From SZUA-36 sp963727635 (lineage in GTDB: Bacteria; Pseudomonadota; Gammaproteobacteria; Xanthomonadales; SZUA-36), in NCBI GenBank assembly GCA_963727635.1, contig CAVSHP010000007.1, positions 62,001 to 126,000 on the forward strand: DNA of 64,000 nucleotides, read 5' to 3'. The position numbers and the translations under genes were made by a program. The notes below the pieces were generated by a model, which was given only the letters and a program-made list of their open reading frames with translations, made no database searches and was not told the DNA's origin. Below are positions 11,042 to 19,899 of this stretch, in pieces. Positions within the stretch are counted from its first letter, which is position 1; each line of letters begins with the position of its first letter.

Positions 11042-12442
11042 TCAGCCTGGTGGTATCGGGTGATTGAAGAAATCAAAAAAGAAATAAAAGACCAGGCTTG
11101 ACATGATCAGTGTCACCAGCATGGCCGGCGTGCCCTTGCGGAACCAAAGCCCGGGGGTGATGGCCAGCGAGGGGTCATTTTCACGCTTTGCCAGTCTCTC
11201 TGAAATCGTCACGATATAGACATTGGCGGTAGAGCCAATATGCGTGCCGTTACCGCCCATGCCTACGCCCACCGCCAGCGCCCACCACAGGGGCATCACG
11301 TTGACACCCTGTTGTTCCATTCCAAGCAGGATCGGGATCATTGCGGCGGTGAACGGGATGTTGTCGATTGCGGCTGAAAGCAGCGCGGCGCCCCACAACA
11401 GCACCAGTGTTGCGGTCAATAAATCGTGCTTGACAAAAGGAATGATGAACTGACCCAGGTAACGCAAAAATCCACTGTGCTCCACACCACCAACGAGGAT
11501 GAAAAGCGAGATAAAGAAGATCAGAAGCGGGATCTCCACGTCTTCCATGGCATGGTCCATTTCCACCCTTCGCGCGATGAACAGCAACAGGGTCAGGCCG
11601 GTAACTGAAACCATCCATGGTTCCCAGTTAATCCGGTGGTGGATAATAAACAGAACCACCATTAACGCCAGCACAAACACGCTCTGGTACCAGAGCTTAC
11701 GGTCGCTGTACCTGGCCTTTTCAGCAAATTCATCATCCGGCGCTACGCTCAATTCGGGTTTTACAGCGAGTTCCTTTCGAAACAGGAATCTCAGGCTTAT
11801 CAGGATGCTTAACCAGGCAAGGAAAACGATACCGCTCATGTGATAGATAAAGGTATTGAAATCGATACCCTTGGCCGAGCCTATCATGAGATTGGGTGGA
11901 TCTCCGATCAGGGTCGCCACGCCACCGGTATCGGATAACAGGGCAGCGGCCAGCAGGTAGGGGATCGGTGAGACCCTCATCGATCTTGCGATCAGGATGA
12001 TGAGAGGTCCGAAGATGACCACCGTTGTTACATTGTCGAGCAGGAGCGAGAGTCCGGTAACTGCGGTACCAAGCAGGCAAAGCAGTACGAATAGATGGCC
12101 TTTGCTGATCCTTGCCATGTGAGCAGCCATGGCATGGAAGCCACCGGTCGGGATCATGATCGAGACGATGGACATCATGCAACCCAGCAGGAAGACAACG
12201 TTCCAGTCAACAGCATGAACTGCGAGGGTCGAATTGTAGAAACCGTAATATTGACCCACTACAATCATGCCGAGCCCGCCGAGCATGGCAAATTTTGCGC
12301 GGTGATATCCATGTAGGTTTTCGGTAAAAATTCCGATAAAAGTCACGGCAAGCACGATGGCTGACATGATCATTTCATTATTCAAAACAAGAGCTTCTAT
12401 CACGCTTCGATTCTCCTGGGCGGTAAGCTTTCTGACTTCCAT
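11042..12442 (-). CDS. ArsB/NhaD-type ion transporter (SLC13/IT superfamily)
   Basis: A 466-aa inner-membrane protein with about 11-12 hydrophobic segments in one uninterrupted frame. Motifs of the IT superfamily are visible: LLDNVTTVVIFGPL, SDTGGVATLIGDPPNLMIGSA in the first half, and IDNIPFTAAMIP with GGNGTHIGSTANV in the second. These are the two re-entrant substrate sites. The family includes ArsB arsenite carriers, NhaD sodium/proton antiporters and P-protein-like anion carriers. No ars genes are nearby, so sodium/proton or anion transport is more likely than arsenite export. The long hydrophilic stretch from about residue 215 (LAVKPELSVAPDDEFAEKARYSDRK) is the central loop. Confidence 0.82.
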   Translation of the reverse strand: MEVRKLTAQENRSVIEALVLNNEMIMSAIVLAVTFIGIFTENLHGYHRAKFAMLGGLGMIVVGQYYGFYNSTLAVHAVDWNVVFLLGCMMSIVSIMIPTGGFHAMAAHMARISKGHLFVLLCLLGTAVTGLSLLLDNVTTVVIFGPLIILIARSMRVSPIPYLLAAALLSDTGGVATLIGDPPNLMIGSAKGIDFNTFIYHMSGIVFLAWLSILISLRFLFRKELAVKPELSVAPDDEFAEKARYSDRKLWYQSVFVLALMVVLFIIHHRINWEPWMVSVTGLTLLLFIARRVEMDHAMEDVEIPLLIFFISLFILVGGVEHSGFLRYLGQFIIPFVKHDLLTATLVLLWGAALLSAAIDNIPFTAAMIPILLGMEQQGVNVMPLWWALAVGVGMGGNGTHIGSTANVYIVTISERLAKRENDPSLAITPGLWFRKGTPAMLVTLIMSSLVFYFFFDFFNHPIPPG

Positions 12443-12598
12443 TGCAATGGATGGAAAATATCAGATTAGCATTTCAAGATTGCTCAGGAACCTGAAAAAG
12501 GGCTGGCCCTGATTTTCTACGGCAGGTAATCATATGGGATTGCATTTCAGAAGATCAACAACTGCGTGCAGGTCCGCGTTACAGATATTGTTTGGGAT

Positions 12599-12628
12599 AA
12601 AAAAACCCCGCCGGTTGGCGGGGTTTTT
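12599..12628 (-). terminator. Terminator of the groES-groEL operon
   Basis: A CCCCGCC-GGTT-GGCGGGG hairpin is flanked by A and T runs just past the groEL stop. It is symmetric enough to act in both directions. Confidence 0.88.
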
Positions 12629-12662
12629 CAGAGCTTGAGAGCTTGCGTCAGAGCTACATGAA

Positions 12663-14317
12663 TTACATCATGCCGCCCATACCACCCATGCCGCCCATGC
12701 CGCCGCCCATGCCACTCATATCGGGAGCGCTTTCTCTTTTTCGGCGATTCCGCTACCATGGCTTCAGTGGTGATCATCAGACCGGCAATAGATGCCGCGT
12801 TCTGCAGTGCGGAACGGGTCACCTTGGTCGGGTCCAGGATACCTGCCTCGATCATGTCGGTGTACTCGCCCGTTGCAGCGTTGTAACCGTAGTTACCCTT
12901 ACCCTGCTTGACGTTGTTCAGCACAACAGAGCCTTCGTCACCGGCATTGTTGACGATCTGGCGCAACGGTTCTTCCATCGCGCGGCAGGCGATGGTGATA
13001 CCAACGTTCTGGTCATCGTTGTCACCCTGCATACCCTTGATTGACTCCAGTGCGCGAACCAGGGCAACACCGCCGCCAGGTACAACACCTTCTTCAACCG
13101 CAGCACGGGTCGCGTGCAGGGCATCTTCAACGCGGGCTTTCTTTTCTTTCATTTCGACTTCAGTTGCTGCACCAACTTTGATCACCGCAACACCGCCTGC
13201 CAGTTTGGCAACACGTTCCTGCAGTTTTTCACGATCGTAGTCGGAAGTGGCTTCTTCGATCTGGGCGCGCACCTGGTTAACACGGCTGGAAATGGCTTCG
13301 CTGCTGCCAGCACCGTCGATGATCGTGGTGTTTTCCTTGGTGATCTGGATCTTCTTGGCGGAACCCAGTTCTTCCAGGGTGGCTTTTTCCAGAGAAAGAC
13401 CAACTTCTTCTGCAATTACAGTAGCGCCGGTCAGAATCGCGATGTCTTCCAGCATGGCTTTGCGGCGGTCGCCGAAACCAGGTGCTTTAACCGCGCATAC
13501 TTTTACGATACCGCGGATGGAGTTGACCACCAGCGTTGCCAGTGCTTCGCCTTCAACATCTTCAGCGACGATCAACAGCGGGTTGCCGGACTTGGCAACG
13601 GCTTCGAGTACCGGCAGCAGGTCACGGACATTGCTGATTTTTTTGTCATGCAGCAGGATGTAAGGATTTTCCAGTTCAACACTCATGGTTGCCTGGTCAT
13701 TGATGAAGTAGGGTGACAGGTAACCACGGTCAAACTGCATACCTTCAACCACAGTCCAGTTCATTGGACAGGCCGGAAGCGTCTTCAACGGTGATAACAC
13801 CTTCTTTGCCGACTTTGTTCATGGCCTCGGCGATCAACTCACCGATTTCGGTATCTGAGTTGGCAGAAATCGAGCCAACCTGGGCAATCGCCTTGTTGTC
13901 GGTGCACGGTGTTGAAAGCTCGTGCAGTTTTTCAACAGCAGCGGCAACAGCTTTGTCCAGACCACGCTTAAGATCCATCGGGTTCATGCCGGCAGCAACG
14001 GCTTTCAGGCCTTCACGCAACATGGCCTGCGCCAGTACGGTTGCGGTGGTCGTGCCGTCACCAGCGACATCAGATGTCTTGGAAGCAACTTCCTTGACCA
14101 TCTGTGCGCCCATATTTTCAAATTTGTTTTCCAGCTCGATTTCTTTCGCCACCGAAACACCATCTTTGGTTACCGTCGGAGCACCAAAGCTCTTGTCCAG
14201 CACCACGTTACGGCCCTTGGGGCCCAGTGTTATCTTGACCGCGTCGGCCAGAATGTTGACACCGCGCAGCATTTTGCCGCGGGCATCTTCGCCAAAACGT
14301 ACATCTTTTGCACTCAT
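12663..14317 (-). CDS. groL: Chaperonin GroEL (60 kDa subunit), frameshifted
   Basis: Starts MSAKDVRFGEDARGKMLRGV and contains the ATP-binding block GPKGRNVVLDKSFGAP, VAGDGTTTATVLAQ, ALHATRAAVEEGVVPGGGVAL and EAGILDPTKVTRSALQNAAS. A frame change near 13755 (SNELDCG versus the expected SNEL then VVEGMQFDRGYLSPYF) splits it in the apical domain. A second near 12745 converts the usual tail into nonsense. In the restored frame the C-terminus is SAPDMSGMGGGMGGMGG and ends at 12663. GroEL is essential, so both breaks are almost certainly sequence errors. It forms the ATP-driven folding chamber with GroES, and the operon is driven from the heat-shock promoter at 14771-14800. Confidence 0.96.
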
Positions 14318-14361
14318 TGTCTAATCCTCAATTCATTCAATAACTTGAAAGGGGTTATCAG

Positions 14362-14649
14362 TTATTCGATAACCGCCATGATGTCTTCTTCGCGCATGAC
14401 GAGCAGTTCCTCGCCATCCACCTTTACTTCTGTTCCCGAATATTTGCCGAACAGGACGGTATCACCCACGCTGATATCCAACGCACGTTTTTCGCCGTTA
14501 TCGAGAATTTTGCCATTACCTACGGCAAGAACCTTGCCGCGGACTGGCTTTTCTGTAGCTGAATCAGGAATGACGATGCCGCCAGCGGACACACGTTCTT
14601 CTTCCATTCGTTTCACAATCACACGATCATGTAGAGGACGGAGTTTCAT
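14362..14649 (-). CDS. groES: Co-chaperonin GroES
   Basis: A 95-aa protein, MKLRPLHDRVIVKRMEEERV, with the mobile-loop region SAGGIVIPDSATEKP and the C-terminal MREEDIMAVIE. All are standard for GroES, the heptameric lid of GroEL. It is intact, lies 44 nt upstream of groEL and is the first gene of the operon. The leader of about 120 nt begins at a sigma32-type promoter. No CIRCE element is evident. Confidence 0.97.
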   Translation of the reverse strand: MKLRPLHDRVIVKRMEEERVSAGGIVIPDSATEKPVRGKVLAVGNGKILDNGEKRALDISVGDTVLFGKYSGTEVKVDGEELLVMREEDIMAVIE

Positions 14650-14770
14650 CGGAATTTCTCCCTAAATTTAAGTCATTAATATTGATCATTTAAACCGGAA
14701 CAGATTAACCGCTCCGGACTGTTAGTTGCCTGTGGATACGTCTAGCCTTATGTTCCGCAGCCTGCCAGCA

Positions 14771-14800
14771 AAGTTGGGGATGTGACGAAGCCTTTTCAAG
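14771..14800 (-). promoter_or_regulatory. Sigma32 (RpoH) heat-shock promoter of groES-groEL
   Basis: On the minus strand CTTGAAA is followed after 14 nt by CCCCAACTT. This fits the RpoH consensus (CTTGAA, about 13-15 nt, CCCCATNT), about 120 nt upstream of groES. Confidence 0.75.
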
Positions 14801-14875
14801 GGTATCGGGTGCTTGTTTTTTTTACCGACAAAGAAATATAAATTCAGGCGCCGAAAAAGTACGGGTTTGTAGCGT

Positions 14876-15225
14876 CTATTCGAGCGCCTGTGCACAATCT
14901 ATACAGAGTGTGACAGCAGGGTTTGCCTGAAGGCGCCCTGGCTGGATTTGCTCACCGCATTCCAGACACACACCGTAATCAGCATCTCAAGACGTTTAAG
15001 CGCGGCATCGATTTCAAGCAAATATTGACGCCGGCGGCGCCCGGTTTCCTGTGACATGGCCTGGCTCTGCAAGGCGTCCATGCGTGACAGCCGGCCGACC
15101 CGGGATTGATCCAATTCAACAATTTCTTCGGACTGCTGGCCTGTTTCACCCGCCCGGAGCAACGCCTGTTTTTGCTCTATAAGCAGTGCTTTAAGCTGCT
15201 GCCGATCGCGTTCTGATAAATCCAT
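14876..15225 (-). CDS. DksA/TraR-family zinc-finger protein, frameshifted
   Basis: The ATG at 15223-15225 follows a clear AGGA ribosome site and gives MDLSERDRQQLKALLIEQKQ, a long coiled-coil arm. A frame change near 14990 restores the expected DYGVCLECGEQIQPGRLQ and VTLCIDCAQALE, a four-cysteine CxxC...CxxC zinc finger, with the stop at 14876-14878. Members bind the RNA polymerase secondary channel or act as small regulators. This one is short (about 116 aa), closer to the TraR/YbiI-like group than to full DksA, and lacks an obvious acidic DxxDA coil tip. The exact target is unknown. Confidence 0.8.
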
Positions 15226-15327
15226 CGGGTTTCCTGCTGGGGATCGATTTATATATTGGGGCAATTCCCGGGATTATTTTAACAAAGCCTGTAACCATTT
15301 CTTCCCGGCTGCGTTTATTCTGGTGAG

Positions 15328-15815
15328 ATGAGTAAAAGATACCGTCAATGGGTGAGGGAATACCAGGATCAGGCCTGGACGGTAGCCCGTTATATTTTGA
15401 AGGACGCCCAGGAGGCGGAGGATGCCACCCAGGAAGCGTTTGTGAAGCTCTGGAACAACCGGACAACATTGACCCGGAACGGATCAAATCCTGGTTGATG
15501 AAGGTGACCCGCAACGGTTGTCTTGACCGCCTGAGACGCAGACGGGAAACGTGGAGTTTGACGAGAGCCACATGGCCGGTGATGTCAGCGGCCCTATGCA
15601 GGATGCTGCTGCCAGTGAAACCAGGGCGTGGCTGAAGCGCGCTATCGGCGGCCTGAAGGAGCCCTACCGGTCACTGGTCGTTTTACGGGATGTGAACCAG
15701 CACAGCTACGAGGAAGTAGCCGGAATGCTGGAATTGAATTTGGCGCAGGTAAAAACCTACCTGCACCGTGCAAGAAAACAGTTGCGCGAAGCAACTGGCA
15801 GAGGTAAGACCATGA
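15328..15815 (+). CDS. ECF-type sigma-70 factor (second), frameshifted
   Basis: Begins MSKRYRQWVREYQDQAWTVAR with the region 2 helix DAQEAEDATQEAFVKLWNN. Frame changes near 15460 and 15545 lead to RIKSWLMKVTRNGCLDRLRR and then to AIGGLKEPYRSLVVLRDVN and YEEVAGMLELNLAQVKTYLHRARKQ, the region 4 HTH. In the frame as given, the gene would run on into the next one. One more indel near 15790 would end it at a TGA overlapping the ATG of the anti-sigma gene (ATGA). This is the usual coupling of an ECF operon. It probably controls its own operon with the DUF4252 genes. Confidence 0.85.
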
Positions 15816-16342
15816 ATGAACATGATGACAAATGGGAAGAACAGATCAATGCACTGATTGATGGTGAATTGAGCGCGACCAGATGCGGACTTGCTCAAAA
15901 CAGCAGCAAACGATGACAGCGATCTGGCGCGAGCCATCATCGAGGCATATCAGCTTCAGCAGGCAATGGACGCGGTCCGGTGTAGAACGGGCGCCGGCCA
16001 GTCTTAGAAAGCGGCTGCGTGCGATACCCCGGCGAGCATCGCCAGAATGGCCCCGAGAATGGCTTCAGCTTTCTGCAGCCCCGCTGGGCAATGGCGCTGG
16101 CAGCCATTCCCCTGGTGATCATCGCCGTCAGCCTGATGCAGCCGGACAGGACCATCTGCCAGGAGATTGCCGAGGCGCGCCATGAACTGGCTATCGCCTT
16201 TGCCTACCTCGACAAGGCCGCAATCATTACCGGCCGCGAAATTGAGTCAACCGTTGGCCAGACGATGGCGGATGCGGTGACCGATTCGGTCGACAGGGCC
16301 ATCAAATCACAGAATTCAGACTCCAAGGAGAAGAAAGCATGA
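15812..16342 (+). CDS. Probable membrane-anchored anti-sigma factor, frameshifted
   Basis: Starts MNEHDDKWEEQINALIDGEL, the short acidic start typical of zinc-less anti-sigma domains. Frame changes near 15880 and 16030 join it to SDLARAIIEAYQLQQAMDAV and to a part with one membrane span (PRWAMALAAIPLVIIAVSL). A periplasmic tail follows, with RHELAIAFAYLDKAAIITG and ending EKKA. The stop overlaps the next start (ATGA). Position immediately after an ECF sigma and the single-TM layout support an anti-sigma role. The sequence itself is too divergent to name a family. Confidence 0.7.
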
Positions 16343-16911
16343 AACGTTTACTGATGAACAAGTTTGTCATTGGATTATTTTGCGTATTATTTACATTGCC
16401 CGTCCTGGCCCAGGAAGATGAGCTCAAGAACCTCGTGGGGTACGTGGACTTCGGCGACCTGTCAGCCACTTATGGCGAACCGAAAATCACCATCAACCTG
16501 GGCGGCACGATGCTCAATTTTGTTGGCCAGATGAGTTCGTCGGACAGCCCGGAGACATCGAAACTCATCTCCAAGCTCAAAGGCATCCGGGTGCAGATAT
16601 ACAACATTGCTGAAAACATGGACGCCGCCACGAAGCAGTTTGGCAAGACCAGGAAGTATCTGAATTCTTCCGGTTGGGAGCCGATCGTGCAGGTCAACGA
16701 CAAAGACGAGCAGGTCCTGGTCTACACGAAGATGAAGGATGGCAACATGGAAGGCATGACGGTCATGGTGGTGGATGACGAAGAGGCGGTTTTTGTCAAT
16801 GTCATCGGTCAGTTGAACCCGGCTGAACTGGGCAGGGTGATGGACAAGTTTGACGTGCATGTCGATCTGGACAAGGTTAAGGACGGGCAAGGGCAAGGAC
16901 TGAGCCGATGA
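16339..16911 (+). CDS. DUF4252 domain protein, exported
   Basis: A 190-aa intact frame with a signal peptide (MKRLLMNKFVIGLFCVLFTLPVLAQ) and a DUF4252 body: YVDFGDLSATYGEPKITINL, SKLKGIRVQIYNIAENMD, SSGWEPIVQVND and VNVIGQLNPAELGRVMDKFD. DUF4252 proteins are exported, of unknown function, and often sit in ECF sigma operons, as here. It overlaps the anti-sigma gene upstream and its own paralogue downstream by 4 nt each, so this is a tight operon. It probably belongs to the response controlled by the sigma factor at 15328. Confidence 0.85.
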   Translation: MKRLLMNKFVIGLFCVLFTLPVLAQEDELKNLVGYVDFGDLSATYGEPKITINLGGTMLNFVGQMSSSDSPETSKLISKLKGIRVQIYNIAENMDAATKQFGKTRKYLNSSGWEPIVQVNDKDEQVLVYTKMKDGNMEGMTVMVVDDEEAVFVNVIGQLNPAELGRVMDKFDVHVDLDKVKDGQGQGLSR

Positions 16912-17465
16912 AGGGTCTGAATATTAATTTCAGCATGCTGCCGTTACTGGTATTGACCGCATTGATGCTTTCCGCTTGCGGTATCACGGCGCCACGCAGT
17001 AACGAGGGTTATGCCAACCTCGACTCACCGGGTATCACCGATACCGACCGCACCATATCGATATCGCTGGGTAAGACCACGCTCCGGTTTGCCGCAAGGT
17101 TTCTCGACGATGAACCGGAAACACAGGCATTGCTCAGAAGCCTGGATGGCGTGCGTATCCGTATCTACGAAGTCAATGGCGACACCGACCGCATCGCGCA
17201 CAACTTTGATCGCATGGGCAAAAAGCTCAGCAACGATGGCTGGGAGCCGGTTATGCTGGTGCATGAAGACGACGAACTGGTACAGATGTATGCCAAGCAA
17301 TCCAACCGCAGTATGCACGGACTGACCATCGTCTCTGCCGATGATGACGAAGTCGTGGTAGTCAACATCATGGGCGACATAGAACCCGAGAATTTCGGTG
17401 ACGTGATGGTCGCACTGAATGTCGAGGACGCTCCGCACGTGCAGATCGCATCCGTGGATAACTGA
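16908..17465 (+). CDS. DUF4252 domain lipoprotein (paralogue of the preceding gene)
   Basis: A 185-aa protein with a lipoprotein signal (LVLTALMLSACG, cysteine at about residue 24). Its body parallels the upstream gene block by block: TISISLGKTTLRFAARFLDD, SLDGVRIRIYEVNGDTDRIA, NDGWEPVMLVHEDDEL and VVNIMGDIEPENFGDVMVAL. This is a tandem duplication with different sorting: the first copy has an ordinary signal peptide, while this one should be lipid-anchored. It is the last gene of the operon, followed by a terminator. Confidence 0.86.
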   Translation: MKGLNINFSMLPLLVLTALMLSACGITAPRSNEGYANLDSPGITDTDRTISISLGKTTLRFAARFLDDEPETQALLRSLDGVRIRIYEVNGDTDRIAHNFDRMGKKLSNDGWEPVMLVHEDDELVQMYAKQSNRSMHGLTIVSADDDEVVVVNIMGDIEPENFGDVMVALNVEDAPHVQIASVDN

Positions 17466-17499
17466 ACACACAGAAAAACCTGTATCAGTATTCGTTTGC

Positions 17500-17535
17500 A
17501 AAAAACCTCATGGTGCAGGTCATGAGGTTTTTTTG
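17500..17535 (+). terminator. Terminator of the ECF/DUF4252 operon
   Basis: AAAACCTCATG and CATGAGGTTTTTTT arms surround an 8-nt loop, 35 nt after the last DUF4252 gene. Confidence 0.88.
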
Positions 17536-17595
17536 TTGGGTGTAATGGCCGGTTGCTTGTTATGATTCGTCTAACCCGGTAACCGGATATTCCAG

Positions 17596-18018
17596 ATGCG
17601 TTTCTTTCTTTATGTATTGATGTTGACCACCTGCTCAGCCTGCGCCTCGGGCGAACCCAGTGTCGAGTTGGGTGGCAGGACATTCAGCGTGGAAATTGCA
17701 GATACACAGGAAAAACACATGCTTGGACTCATGTTCAGGGACAGCATGCCTCAGGACCACGGCATGATATTTATTTTTCAGGATGAATCCCCGCGTAGTT
17801 TCTGGATGAAAAACACCCGCATTCCGCTGGACATCATGTATTTTGACAAGAATTTGAAACTGGTCAGCATTTCTGCCGATACGCCGCCCTGCCGGGTCAG
17901 CCGTTGTCCCGCATACCCCAGTATCGCACCTGCAAAATATGTACTTGAACTCAATGCCGGTATGGCTTCCTCGCTGGGTGTTGGTGTGGGCGACAAGCTG
18001 AAGCTCGATCTGCAGTAG
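17596..18018 (+). CDS. DUF192 family exported protein
   Basis: A 140-aa protein with an N-terminal export signal (MRFFLYVLMLTTCSACASG, possibly a lipoprotein signal with an imperfect lipobox). DUF192 signatures follow: HMLGLMFRDSMPQDHGMIFIF, SFWMKNTRIPLDIMYFD and YVLELNAGMASSLGVGVGDKL. The WMKNT block is the family hallmark. DUF192 proteins are small beta-barrel-like proteins of unknown function in bacteria and archaea. It is in the same direction as cpdA, 25 nt downstream. Confidence 0.88.
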   Translation: MRFFLYVLMLTTCSACASGEPSVELGGRTFSVEIADTQEKHMLGLMFRDSMPQDHGMIFIFQDESPRSFWMKNTRIPLDIMYFDKNLKLVSISADTPPCRVSRCPAYPSIAPAKYVLELNAGMASSLGVGVGDKLKLDLQ

Positions 18019-18043
18019 CCGTTGAAGCGCGGGATGTGAGTCA

Positions 18044-18784
18044 GTGGGAAACGCAATCCTCATTGCCCAGATCACAGACTGCCACCTGCCCGCGGACGCT
18101 GAGCGGTCATACCGCGGTATCAACCCCCGGCGTAATCTGAAAGTATGCCTGGATAAGGTCAAAACGATCAGACCCGACGTGTTGCTACTGACCGGTGACC
18201 TCAGTGAGGACGGCAGCAGGGAGTCTTACCGGTTCTTGAAGACGAGTTTCAAGCCGTTAGCGGTTCCGGTTTTGGCCCTGCCCGGCAATCACGATGATGC
18301 CGGCCTGTTGGAGGAATTCTTTCCGGGCAGCCCGGTCGATTCGATCAGCGTGTCTGAGCACGGCGCGTGGCAGATCATCCGTCTGAATTCCTGCCAGCCC
18401 GGTAAGCCCGAAGGACGGCTAGGTGAAAGGACTCTGATTGAACTCGAAGACTTCCTGAAAAACAGCGAAGACCGCCCGTTGCTCATCGCACTGCACCACC
18501 AGCCAATCGCCATAGGCAGTCCCTGGATAGACAAATACGCTTTGTTACAGCCACAACCACTGCTGCAGATGATCGACCGGTATGCGAATGTGAAAGCCGT
18601 GGTCTGGGGACATATTCACCAGGCATACGCAAGTGACAGAAACGGCACCGCCATGCTGGGCGGACCGTCGAGCGCCATCAACGCCGTGCCGGGTGCTCTG
18701 AAATTCACCCCGGATCAATCAGGGCCTGCGTGCAGGTGGCTGGCGTTAGGGGATGATCAAACGGTTTCGAGCGGTATTGTTTGA
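18044..18784 (+). CDS. cpdA: CpdA-like 3',5'-cyclic AMP phosphodiesterase (metallophosphoesterase)
   Basis: A 246-aa protein of the calcineurin-like phosphoesterase family. The metal-binding motifs are all present: ITDCH (D-x-H), LLTGDLSEDGS, LPGNHDD, LIALHHQP and VWGHIHQAY. The set and the length match class III cyclic-nucleotide phosphodiesterases (CpdA/Icc), which hydrolyse cAMP. The start is the GTG at 18044, with no in-frame ATG nearby. The stop lies 8 nt before the left end of the 591-bp repeat element. Activity on cAMP rather than another phosphodiester is inferred from the family. Confidence 0.85.
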   Translation: MGNAILIAQITDCHLPADAERSYRGINPRRNLKVCLDKVKTIRPDVLLLTGDLSEDGSRESYRFLKTSFKPLAVPVLALPGNHDDAGLLEEFFPGSPVDSISVSEHGAWQIIRLNSCQPGKPEGRLGERTLIELEDFLKNSEDRPLLIALHHQPIAIGSPWIDKYALLQPQPLLQMIDRYANVKAVVWGHIHQAYASDRNGTAMLGGPSSAINAVPGALKFTPDQSGPACRWLALGDDQTVSSGIV

Positions 18785-18792
18785 AAACGTAA

Positions 18793-19383
18793 TAGCTGTC
18801 AATTCAAGCAACGTTGTCCAAGCCAGGGCATTACGCATTACAACACCTGGAAACAGTCAATCTGACAAAGTTGCAAGGACCCGGCAGGCGTTTGTTGTCT
18901 GTGCTCTCCGACCAGCGGTCCCGGATCGAGATCCGGGACTACCCTCGCAGCCGGCCGGATCTTAACGGGACCGGCCTCACAGTACATCCTGTATTGGTCG
19001 GCCTCGATCGGGCATCCCGCCCGATCGCCCCTGATCCGCCCGGCTACTCGGCGCTTCAAGGTTCGCCCAGCCAACAACCGTCTGCCGGGTCTGAACCAGG
19101 GTGCAGGCTGTCAGACTGAAGAGCTCAAAGGCCCGGGTGGTATTCACTGCCCATTTATCCGCCGAAGACAGGATTTCGCCCGGGGCGACTTTACAGGGAA
19201 TGAAAATCGAGAGCTGAAGGTACAGGATGTACCTCCAGCGCGGTCCCGATCAGGCGGAATCCTGGCTGAGGGTAGCCCGCAGGGCCGGATAAGGATGGGC
19301 AGTGAATACCACCCGGGCTGTTGAGCGCACGGCCTGAACCGAAGCCATCAAGATGTAAACAACGTTGCTGGAATTGACAGCTA
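18793..19383 (+). mobile_element. MITE-like non-coding repeat, copy 1 (591 bp, complete)
   Basis: It is bounded by TA at both ends (18793-18794 and 19382-19383). The ends carry near-perfect 23-24-bp inverted repeats. The outer part is TAGCTGTCAATTC, then A (left) or C (right), then AGCAACGTTGT. It has no transposase or convincing gene. The body holds several hairpins: GTCCCGGATC/GATCCGGGAC (18918-18939), CGATCGGGC/GCCCGATCG (near 19006-19030) and GGTACA/TGTACC (near 19216-19231). The inverted complete copy is at 52703-53285 and a shortened copy at 48801-49133. TA ends suggest mobilisation by an IS630/Tc1-mariner-type transposase. It sits between convergent cpdA and the PspC gene. Confidence 0.85.
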
Positions 19384-19391
19384 GCCGGGTT

Positions 19392-19589
19392 TCAGTCGGA
19401 TGCGGGCAGCAACAACCACAGGATGAGGTAAACCAGGATGCCCGGAAAGGCAGCGGACAGGATTGAGGCCAGCACATAAACGACCCGTGTGCCCATGACC
19501 GACCAGCCAAAATGCCGGGCAAGACCCGCACATACACCGCCGATCATCGCGTTACGCCTGTCCCGTGTTATTCCCCTGGTCGTATTCAT
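19392..19589 (-). CDS. PspC domain protein
   Basis: A 65-aa protein, MNTTRGITRDRRNAMIGGVC, with the PspC hallmark IGGVCAGLARHFG and a hydrophobic helix (FPGILVYLILWLLLPASD). PspC-domain proteins sense membrane stress or are structural membrane proteins. This minimal version lacks the LuxR or C-terminal extensions. No other psp genes are visible nearby. It ends 9 nt from the repeat element. Confidence 0.88.
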   Translation of the reverse strand: MNTTRGITRDRRNAMIGGVCAGLARHFGWSVMGTRVVYVLASILSAAFPGILVYLILWLLLPASD

Positions 19590-19615
19590 AGTATGTTTTC
19601 CCGCCTGTGCCTTGC

Positions 19616-19794
19616 TCAGAGCTCGATCATTTCAAAATCTTCTTTACTGGCGCCGCAATCCGGGCAAACCCAGTAATCCGGTACCTCTTCCCAGCGTGTG
19701 CCGGGCGCCAGGCCTTCTTCAGGGCGCCTTTTTCCTCTTCGTAAACCCATCCGCAGATGATACACATCCAGGCTTTATAGTTGTTCTCTGGCAA
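19616..19794 (-). CDS. Rubredoxin, frameshifted
   Basis: The pieces read NYKAWMCIICGWVYEEEKGAL and, in the next frame, EGLAPGTRWEEVPDYWVCPDCGASKEDFEMIEL. These give both CxxCG iron-binding motifs of rubredoxin (about 59 aa). A single-base loss near 19715 separates them. The best start is the TTG at 19792-19794, preceded by AAGGGA, since an in-frame TAG lies just upstream. Rubredoxins carry one electron on an Fe(Cys)4 centre, and the partner reductase is not in this window. Confidence 0.9.
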
Positions 19795-19899
19795 GATTGT
19801 GATCCCTTGATGCTAAAAAGACTAGTGTGCCATGCCGGGGCGCGCGCTTAAACCTTTTGCAGGTTAAAATGACGCTTTTGCAGATTGGGAAAAGCCAGC

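Noticed and set aside
12628..12700. GroEL C-terminal nonsense tail as a real extension
   Set aside because: The other frame gives the standard GGM-rich tail and a stop before the terminator.
18753..19537. Small open frames inside and at the edges of repeat copy 1 (and equivalents in copies 2 and 3)
   Set aside because: They recur only because the repeat recurs. They are in different frames, lack ribosome sites and show no conserved product.
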